Source: Amyelois transitella (taxonomy: Eukaryota > Arthropoda > Insecta > Lepidoptera > Pyralidae). Taken from it: DNA of 64,000 nucleotides. Numbering within the stretch: the stretch's first letter is position 1; every line of letters begins with the position of its first letter. A program made the translations under genes and the position numbers. The DNA is taken from contig NC_083524.1 of the NCBI RefSeq assembly GCF_032362555.1, positions 2,218,001 through 2,282,000 of the forward strand. Direction: 5' to 3'. This document shows positions 11,320-22,292 of this stretch, one piece after another. The notes beneath the pieces are model-generated. The model was not told the origin of the DNA and did not search any database. It saw only the letters and a list, made by a program, of their open reading frames with translations.

Positions 11320-14300
11320 ATGGCTCCAGAAACTTTAGAAGAAAATTCTTCAGAAAACACTAAATACAAAGATGGTGTTAACAGAAATGCCCGTCTGATT
11401 GTCAGAAACATTTCCTTTAAAGCAACCGAGGAAGCTTTAAAGAAACATTTTGCGCAGTATGGAACCATTGAGGAGGTGAAATTGTTGCGAAAACCTGATG
11501 GAAAGCTGGTGGGATGTGGTTTTGTGCATTATACACATGTGCCCATGGCAAATAAAGCCATAGCTGCTACTAATAAAAAGCCTTTTATGGGTAAAGTTCC
11601 TTTACATCAGATTATAAACTTTTTCGGTTCATATTAACACCAGATAAACACAGAAAATTTTTTTTTAAACTTACAGATCGTCCAATACAAGTTGCATGGG
11701 CGGTTCCAAAGAATAGATATGCTGAACAAATTACTCATAATGCAAATAAAGAACGCAAGCATTTTGACAGTGCTCCTTTAGAAGATGAAAAGAATAACAT
11801 GGAGAGTAAGTAAATGTTAAACCCTGTGTTCCTATACAGCCACAAAAAATTATATTAAAAAATATGGGCATTTTGTGTTATTGTAGATGGTATTCACTAT
11901 ACAACAATAGAAAAGAAGATAATGAATTTATAATAGGTCACATTGATTTGTAAAAGTTTTGGAAGAAACTTTACCTGTAATCTTTTTAATTTGAATAGGT
12001 AAGATTTGAATTGCAATAAAAGCTGGCCCATAAGTTAAAAGTTGAATAACATACATATTCTGAGGAAATATAAGCTATTGGCACATTCTAGGATCTTTTT
12101 GTTTGAGTGCAGCATGTGGAAGCATGTTGTAGAATATACATAATTTCCTTAGTACACACATACATACACATATAAAAATAGTAAGAAAACCTTGTGGTTC
12201 CTGTAGAAAAAATAATCGGACCACTCCAACTCTTTACCATGGATGTCAAAAAGGCGACTAAGGGATAGGCTTATAAACTTTGGATTCTTTTAGGTGATAG
12301 GCCTGTCACTATTAGAACCCTTATTCTATCATAAAACAGGCAAGGGATATAGATATGACTAGCTGTGCCTGCGACTTCGTCCGCATGGAATAGTTATTTT
12401 GGGCATCATTAAAGCCCTCAAGGATTTTTTTTTTCACATTTTCCATTACTTTTTTGGTCATAAAAGTTGCAGCGTGATGTTATATAGCCTAAAGCCTTCC
12501 TCGATAAATGGTCTATTCAACACAAAAAGAATTTTTCAATTCGAACCAGTAGTTCCTGAGATTAGCGCGTTCAAACAAACAAACTCTTCAGCTATATAAT
12601 ATTAGTATAGATTATATATGTATATGTCAATTTATTTAAGGTCAATCATAGCATAGCCTTTTCCTTGACTTACTTTTACAATCGGCATGGGATAAAAACA
12701 AGCTTGCATAAATCGGTTTATTTTTTTCATTACCAAACCTAGTTGTAATAAATCTTTTCGAAATAGATTAACCCTTAACCACCTACCATACGTCTCACAG
12801 ATCCTGTTGATATTATTATTGTGAATATTTTTGCGCCAGAGTGTTGTATCGACTCGTTCATTCCTGTACCTTTTCCCTGCGCCCCTGAGTACCGCATAAC
12901 GGCTCGTCAAGGTTAGAAGTGTGCGCGTTTGTCTCAGGTGAGTAGTTAAATACCAGAGTAGGTCTGACAGACCCTTGTTAGGAGGTTACGTGATTTTTTT
13001 TTGTTATGTATATTTGTTTTTAGTTTTAGTTATAGTTTCTTAGGGACGCTGTGATTGAGCGGTGGTTGGAAAATAATTTATCAGATGATGAAAAAATACC
13101 AAATGACGAATGCAGCGATGTGGAGCCGGTCGAAATTAGTCACGTCCCAGAAGAAAGTTGTGCGTCTGATTCCGAGTGTCATATGTGCCAAAACAAAATA
13201 AGGCAGTCATCATTGTTTCAAACATGCACCATTCTCTAAGTGTCGACGAAGTGACGAAGAAACCAGAGATCATATTATTTTATAACCAAACCAAAATTGG
13301 AGTGTATCTTCTAGACCAAAGGTGCTCGAATTAGTCGTCGCTTTCGTAGGTGGCCATTGGCAATATTGTACAGATTACTTGATATTTCTTGCCTCAAATT
13401 GCTATGTTTTGGACCTGTCTGTGCAGAAACTAGGACAAAAGATTGAAAGCAGGTTCAAGTTTTTGAAGAAACTTGCTGAACAGCTAATAAGACCGCATAT
13501 GGCACGTGAAATTGCAACGAGATATACGTGTTAGCATACAATGCATACTCCAGATCAGCATGACCCCTCCAGCAGCTGTTTCATGCATCAGCACTGCTGA
13601 AGAGTGATTATCCGGTCGTTAGAATTGTTCTACTTGTGAATGCAAAAAGAATCGCAAAACACAATACATGTGTTTCGAATGCAAAGCGTCCATTTGCCTT
13701 AAATGCTCAAATAAAAATTGTTCTAATTGTCGCGAAAAGCTCTAAATTTGGCGTCTGCAATTTTGTTAAATTAATTATTTTATTGAGAGTTTTTATTATT
13801 TTTTAAATTCCTTGTTAATTGAATAGGCTTTTTGACTGTATTAAAAATATACATTTCTTTTATGTCATTCGTCTTAATATTATTTTTTTTAAAGCGATTT
13901 GTAATAACGCGAGATAAAAATATTGCATTATTTTAACAAAATCCGTCTCAGAAAATTAGGTTTATTTATGCAGCTGTCACGTGACTAAAAACGAACGTGA
14001 TTGGCTATTTCTATTATGACGTCAATTATCCATAAACAGACTGTGGATCGTACCGTTCCTTAGTGTTCGCTATTATTTTTCAAGATTTTATAAGTGTTTG
14101 ATCGCTCAGGATTACTCAGATAACATAGGTATTTAATAATGGAAACCAATTCCGCGAAAGCTGACAGTCGAAACCTACCAAAAGTGGACGCAATAATGGT
14201 TGGCGTCTTCTTCAAAGACAATCCAGATTTCTATGCTGCCGAACTGAGGAATGTGGAAACATCAATGTAATTATATCTTGGTAACCACTGATCTTAGATC

Positions 14301-17300
14301 ATGATCTGAAACCACTTCTTGCGAATATTCAAATCCATCGGCAAAGAAAAAAACAGTTTCGTAGGAGATTTTATTGTTGTATTAGTGCATTGAGGCACTG
14401 CACAACATTTATAGGAACTCATTTTAATAATTTTCACACATATGACGTGGCACAAGTTAAATAAAACAAGATAAAATCAAAACTTTTCGAAACACCAACA
14501 AGCTTTGTATGATATTTACACGAAATTTACGTCACTGCATGCCATGGCCGCCATATTGCTAAAAGTCGCGTTTTGGCGGCATATTTGAATATTTCATTTT
14601 CTTTTTCGATTTTTTAATAAAATAGCTGTAATAAAGGCAGAAAAGTATTTTTGTAGGGCTCCTTATAAACAAATAAATACACTAAGATAGTTTTTAGAAC
14701 TTTGTCAAATAGCCTATTATAAAAAAAATATAAGAATAATTGCCTATTACTTTAAATATTTTTTGTGGATGTAATTTTCTAGAACAGTTAGAAAGTTAAC
14801 CGTAAATAAGAGATAATGTCAATTATTGAAGTTAAAAAAATATTGTTGATTTTCATGTTCCTATTTTTTTTAATGAATAGAATAATAATGCACCAAACAT
14901 AATTTTTATTCAAGTTTATACCTTTACTTAATATTTAACAAAAAAAAAATTTTTGTCCTGGGGTCCCTCAAACGTATGGTAGGTGGTCGTGTGACAAAAA
15001 TATATGCTAGGTGGTTAAGGGTTAAGTAATTAAAAATTAAAACAAGTAATTAATCAATAATTTCTGTCAGCTGTCATTGTCTTCAAGTTTAAATACCTAA
15101 CAGAAGTGAATAGAAAGAACAACACGCACAACACGAGTTCTATTGTTCTTTTGATAACCATTACTATTCTAACCCATTTATATACGGGACAATCTGGTAT
15201 CTGGTATGATGTAGTCAGGTATTATTATGAATATCACTTGCCTTGTTTACTCAACTTCGGTCGTCCTTTTTAGCATAGCGGTATTTAGTGGGTTTGCCTT
15301 GAAAGTCCCGGGTTCCTATGTCTGTAAATATCTTGTTACTAGTTGATACATTCCTATGATCACAAAGGAATAGGCATAAATACAACTTCCCACTTGCCAC
15401 AATACTCACATACATAGGTAGGTACACAAATATTAAGTTTTTTCATTTCTTCTTTATTTTTTCAGAAGCGAACCCTGATTCCAAGCCAATCAAAGGAGAA
15501 TCAAACAAAATGAGAATCAACCGCAACGCACGCCTTATTGTACGTAATGTTTCCTTCAAAGCGACAGAGGAGTCCCTTCGGGAGCATTTCGAACCTTACG
15601 GCACTGTATTAGAGGTGAAATTATTGAAGAAAGGAGACGGGAAGTTGGTTGGCTGCGCATTTGTGCACTTCAAGAACGTACCGATGGCAAAGAAGGCTCT
15701 TTTGAACACAAACATGAAGCCATATTTAGGTGAGTATTCTCTTCTCTTTGGCATAAAGACAGCCTGATCTTTTTTTTTTCGGAAAGACCTGATATGTCAC
15801 TTCACTACTTTTATCAGGCGCGAAGATATATATATTCAGAGTAATCATACAAACCTCACTTGTTTTGACTATTGTCTCATTATTATCCATACGCAAGCCA
15901 ACATTATGATGAGAAATGAACATGTTTAATATTGTTTAAATATAGTATGGTTGAGTTAGCTATCTCTTAACACAAGTCTTATATTTCAATGCTTACTGGG
16001 TTTGTGTAATTTCTCCCCTATATGTATATTTATTAAATTGATTATTAAGTACTGTAATTTCTTCCAGGCCGTCCAATTTCTGTGGACTGGGCTGTGGCCA
16101 AAGACAAGTATATGCAGCATGTAGTGAACCAGCAAGTGGAGATGCAGGATGCTGTGAAGAAGGAGGAGTCTGACACCGATGAAGATGATGCTAGCAAACC
16201 TATAAACCTGTCGGGCGAGGACTTGAAGCAGGAAGTTAAAAGTGAGTCATGAATTCTCTTGTCTTAAATCATAATAAGGATTCAATATCTTTTTAAATTA
16301 CTGCTGCTGTTAAATGTAATGTTGTTAAGAGATATTAATTTGAGAGTTTAATTTTACTACCAAAACTACGCACCAAGTTGGCGGAATAAAGGATCACCTT
16401 TGAAAGAGACCAAATATACCATAAATTTCCTTTTAATTTAAAAAAAAAAACGCAGAGTCCTTTCAATGTTTCATGCTCTTTCTCTCTTTCATGATATCTA
16501 TGCTAAGTGATCATGTTATTAAAATAGCTGCTGTTCATCAACTGCTATTTCTACCCGAATACTGATAATATTTTTTTTTTTTTTTTTTTATATATGTATA
16601 TATTTGCGATCAGTGCATCCACTTTTAGCAAATGTGTTTTAGGCTCTTGACATTAGAGTGTATCCCCCAGTGAGGATATCTACTCATTCCGATTTATAGG
16701 ATGTCTTTCCTCTTTAATCGCTTTGTATAGCTGCGGTTTGTGAGTTGCTGTGCAAGTATGTTTGGGTGCTTTACGAGCCTCTCCCGGTACCTCAGGCCGA
16801 CATTTAGGAGTTCTTCCTTTATTGTAGTAATTTCCAGGTGTTCATGGATTTCTGCGTTCGTAACATACCAGGGCACGCCACTGATGTTTCTGAGTATTTT
16901 ATTTTGCACTCTTTGCAGGCATGAGATATTGGAGTCAGAAGCACTACCCCAAAGTTGTAGTCCATAAGTCCAGATTGGTTTGAGAATTGTTTTATACACT
17001 AGGAGTTTGTTGTCTACTGATAGCTTGCTATTTCGCCCCAACAGCCAGTGGAAACTTCCATAGCGAATGTTTACTGCATCCCTCTTTTTTTTATTTTTCT
17101 GTCTAGGTGCAGTCCCAGATACCGTACACTGTTGTGTTGTGGGAGTACAATATTTTCCAGTTTCACCTGAGGACAGTTGCCTTTTCGTAGTGTGAAGGTG
17201 ACATGGGAAGACTTCGAAGCACTAGCTTTAATGCGCCACTTTTGCAACCAAGTTGTTGTCTCATCTAAGCCTTTTTGAAGTACTTGTGTCGCCATGGACG

Positions 17301-20300
17301 GATCTTTGTTACTTGCTAAAATAGCGGTGTCGTCAGCAAAAGTAGCTATTGTGGTGTCAATAAATCAATACTGATAATATAGTTAATAAATAATAATATT
17401 CATTGCCTCATAATTGTCTAAGTTTATAAAAATCAAGTTTTACTAGATTATAAGTTTTTTCTGTGCCTTTTGTTTGCACCATATTTAAAATGTTAATATG
17501 GTGACTGCATTTTTAGTTTAAGCATATATGTAAACTCTTTTATTGTAGTACTACCATATCTATTCCAATTAAAATGAAAAATAGAATAATTCCAAACTTA
17601 TATTTCACTATTTTAATCCCGATTCCATCATAAAGCGATAAAGCTGAATGTAGGCTTTCTGCCTTTACGAGAATGTTGGCTCTGTTTACTCCCAAAGGGA
17701 TATAGACGTGATCCTATATATGTATAGCTTCTTGACTCATTAATCTCATTATTCTCAGGTGAATCTGACGATTCAGATAAAGAAAGTGATTCAGAGAATG
17801 AGGAATCTGATGATAACAGTGATGACGATGGTGAGGAAGAGGATGATGATGAAGAAAATGATGTTGATGATGATGACGAAGACAGACAAAGTGAGACCAG
17901 CACACAAGCAGGCAGACAACGGTAAGTATTAGTAGGTTTTAATTTGAGACCAAACATAGAATCTGTATGGTTCCTGGTAGAGATGCCACGAATATTCGGC
18001 AATTATTCGGTATTTGGCCTATTCGGCCACTTTTTATGCTATTCGGTATTCGGCCGAATAATAGGTACTATTCGGCCGAATACCGAATACCAAATCATGT
18101 AAAAAAGGCACGTATATTACTCAAAATTATGTATCTATTTCCAAATTACAATACTTTAGTAATTAAAATTGACCAGTGGTAAGTTATCTATACATATAAT
18201 AATCTGTAGAAGGGTCAATTCTGTACATTGAAAAAATAAATAGCAGGGGGTGTTACTGGATCGATACCAAACCCAAATAAGTGATTAAAAAATATTTTGT
18301 CTATCTGTCTGTATGTTCAGGCATCACGTGAAAACTAACGGTTCGATTTCGATGAAACTTGGTATATTTAAACCTTATTATCCTGGGCATAAAATGGGAT
18401 ATTTTAAACTTGAAAAATACGTATAACCATTCACTATCGACGCTACTTCCAGGAGAAGAAAGATAAACTTTAGCAAATTTCAAAAGGTTTGGGAATTGTT
18501 TTTCGTTTGCGAACCACCACTTGTAAGCGAACCAGTTGGATTTTTATTTGAAAGAGTGAACTGTTTTCAAATAAAAATCCAACTGGTTTGCCACAGCACT
18601 CTTCTCCACGTCCACCTCATCTAATGATGAGGTGGACATTTCGCATATTATCTGTTGCGACTTCCTCAAAGCAGTTCCAGAAACTGTCATGTATTTCAAT
18701 ATTCCTATCATTCTCATTCGTTTCTTTTCTAAAAAAAAAGTTGAGTTTGTATATCTAGGATCAAAGTTTACATCAGATGGCAAGTGAAATAGTGATATTG
18801 AAAGGAGAGTGAACGCGGGGAACATGGTGAATGGAGCTTTGCATGCCTTTATGAGCAGTCAGAAACTATCCAAAAAGGCTCGACTGGCTGTGCATTAGGG
18901 CGTGTTGGTCCCGACATTAATGTATGGGAGTGAAATTTGGGTATGGCAAAAGAAGCACGAAAGCAGAATAAATGCTTTTTTTTTATTGGTGCCGGGAACC
19001 ACACACAGTTATAAATATCAATTAACTAGCCTTCAAGATTATTTTTTTCTATTTCAGCATAAAACTGAACGATGCAGAAGACGGTTGTACGGTGTTCATA
19101 ACGAACATACCGTTCTCAGTGGACAATGACCAGCTGAAGGTGTTCGCTGAACGAACTGGCCCCGTGAGGTATGCGTTGGTCTGTGTGGACAAAATGACGG
19201 AACACTCCAAGGGATCTGGGTTCGTGAAGTTCACTGTGAGTATTGTATTGTAATGTTTTGTTTGTTTGTTTGTTTGTAAACTCTTTTATGCACATAAAAA
19301 AAAGGTGCCGTGTGGTTCCCGGCACCAATACAAAAAAGAATAGGACCACTCCATCGCCTTCCCATGGATGTCGTAAAAGGCGACTAGGGGATAGGCTTAC
19401 AAACTTGGGATTCTTTTTTAGGCGATGGGTTAGCAACCTGTCACTATTTGAATCTCAATTTTATCATTAAGCCAAACAGCTAAACGTGGCCATTCAGTCT
19501 TTTCAAGACTGTTGGCCCTGTCTACCCCGCAAAGGTTATAGACGTGACCAAATTTTTTTTAAAAAAAGGTAACAGTAAATAGTAAACAGTCATTGGATTT
19601 AGAAGAATATGTACAATGGCGGTCTTATCCCAATCGGGATTTCTTCCAGTCAATCAAAATAAGTATTATAATTATATAACTTTTATTGTATAACGGTAAT
19701 TCTCTGTGAGTGAATTTGTTTAGGTGGCTTTGAGCCTGGTACACTCAAGCCTTTAATAAAAGTTAAACTTCAATGAGTCATCTATACCAATATTATAAAG
19801 CTGAAGAGTTTGTTTGTTTGTTTGAACGCGCTAATCTCAGGAACTACTGGTTCGATTTTAAAAAACATTTTTGCATTGAATAGACCATTTATCGAGGAAA
19901 GCTTTAGGCTATATAACATCACGCTGCAACTATAAGGAGCAAAGAAATTATAGAATATGTCAAAAAAAACGGCAAAAATTATTTATCCTTGAGGGCTTCA
20001 ATGATGCCCATAATAACTATTTCACGCGGACGAAGTTGCCGGCACAGCTAGTCTAAATTAAAAAGAAGTAAATGAAATGTTAATTCCTACTTTACAAGTT
20101 ATATTTTCCTTGAAAAAAAAACATCGTTACCTTATTTTTTTTTATTGACTAGACCAAAGAAGATGCTGACAAATTCCTCGCGTTACCACAAGACCAGCTC
20201 CGCCTGGAAGGTCAAGTCTTGATGGTGAAGCCGGCGCTGAAGAGGGAGAACCTTTCCAGGGAGAATAAGAAGCAACCCAAAGACAACAGGAACCTTTACC

Positions 20301-22251
20301 TGGTCAAGGAAGGAGGTAATGTACCTGAAGATTCTGATCTTTCGAATGCCTCCACCGTCCATATTATATCTATGTAATATTATAAAGCTGATGAGTTTGT
20401 TTGTTTGTTTAAACGCGCTAATCTCCAGAACTAATGGTTCGAATTGAAAAACTCATTGTGTTGAATAGACCATTTATCGAGGTAGGCTTTAGGCTATATA
20501 ACATCACGCTGCAACTATTATGAGCTAAGAAATAATGGAAAATGTAAAAAAAAAACGGGGTAAATTATTCATCCTTGAGGGCTTCAATGATGCCTAAAAT
20601 AACTATTCCATGCGGACGAAGTCGCGGGCACAGCTAGTAACTAATATTGTAAATGCGAAAAGTAAGTTTATTTGTTTGTTACCTCTTCACGCGTTATGTA
20701 CTGAACCAATTTTCTTGAAATTTGCACATATATAATTAAGAGTTTGGAGAAAGACCCCGCAAGGGATATAGACGTGACCATATGTATGTATGTAACGATA
20801 TTTTCAGTAATCGTGGCGGGCACCAAGGCGGCGGTTGGCGTCTCAGCATCAGATATGGCAAAACGGCTGGCCTTGGAGAGGAGCAAAACGCAGATGCTGA
20901 AGAATCTTAACAGGTGTGTACACTATCCTTTATCTTTGGGCAACATGGTCAAGTAGATTGTAGCTGGAGCGATGATTCTGCTCGACCGCCACCAAAGGGA
21001 AGATCTTCCGCCAGGCTAGGTGTGATGCCTGGGGAACCGCGCGACAGATTCAAATTCAAAATTTTTATTCATTATTAGAGGATACTACATATCGCTTAAT
21101 AATTGTCAAAACGTTTGGTTTCACAACATTGGTTGACGGCAAATAAGTAACTAAAAACTAAGTTTACTGCCGCTTCCAAGGCGTCAGTGCAGAAGAAGCG
21201 GTAACAAACTGCACTGCAGCATTTTCTTCAACAAAAGAAAGACGACGTTGACTCGGGAGGTTGTACAATACAATACAAATACAAATTATCTTTATTGCCC
21301 ATAAAAAAAAATACATAAGTATGTAGTAGAAAAGAAACGTACATTATGAATACGTTGAGCAAAGGCGGAGTTATCGCTAAGCAATCTCGTCCAGCCAACC
21401 TTTGGGTAGTGAAAGGTAAAATCCTAGAACCGAGTAGGCAGCATACTTAAGAGATGTTAGTTAGTGTATAATAAAAAAACTACATACATACATCCTACTA
21501 CTATTATAAAGGCGAAAGTTTGTATGGATGTTTGTTACTCTTTCACGCAAAAACTACTGAACCGATTACCATGAAATTTGGTATGTAGGTAGCTGAAGAC
21601 CCAGAATAACACATAGGCTACTTTTTATCCCAGAGTTCCCGCGGGATTGATAGGGTTTCCATGCGGACGAAGTCGCGGGCGGCCTCTAGTATAAAATAAA
21701 TAAACACAAAATAAATAAATACATAATAATATACATACCTATATAAAAATAGGTTGATTAAAATGAATATTACCATTAACAAAGTTAAGAAGAGAGATAG
21801 TACTTCTTCAAGTTCGTTTTGAAGGTACCTATTGTTTGTGAGGTGCGTGTGTCAATGGGTAAACCATTCCACGGACATAGTTGTATTCTATGTTTCGATC
21901 AGTGAAATCTTTGTTATTGCGATTTAGATTGACGTTTTGATGTATCGTCACTGACTTTTTGGCTGCTATTGGCCAAATGCGTCGTGTTCTCGCTGTGATT
22001 GGTTGATACATACATACATACATAAAATCACGCCTCTTTCCCGGAGGCAGAGACTACCTCTTTTCACTTGCCACGATCTCTGCACACTTCCTTCGCTTCA
22101 TCCACATTGGTTGATGGCGTGTGTTATATAAAATGTTTATAAATAAATGTTGATTTGTTACATACAAATATATATATATATATATATGTAACAAATCAAC
22201 ATTTATTAACTAGTATTTACTTACTTTAACCTCTAGTATAAACATAATTAC

Positions 22252-22292
<41 letters not shown>

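Larger units (their letters stand above)
12772..15021 (+). mobile_element. Degenerate piggyBac-like transposon
   Basis: Both ends abut TTAA (12,768-12,771 and 15,022-15,025) and carry inverted CCCTTAACCACCTA; a subterminal CCACCTACCATACG is also inverted at 14,972-14,987. TTAA duplication and CCC-ends are piggyBac hallmarks. Inside are transposase remnants: an N-terminal acidic start (13,051-13,239, IERWLENNLSDDEK), a C-terminal helix (RFKFLKKLAEQLIRP near 13,460) and the Cys-rich tail (CSTCECKKNRKTQYMC, CFECKASICLKCSN) ending about 13,744. Most of the catalytic core is deleted. It sits in RBM28 intron 2 and carries a nested element. Confidence 0.82.

Noticed and set aside
17628..18002. Ser-rich minus-strand ORF
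   Set aside because: Antisense of the Asp/Glu/Ser-coding RBM28 exon 17759-17921, which has proper splice sites and phase.
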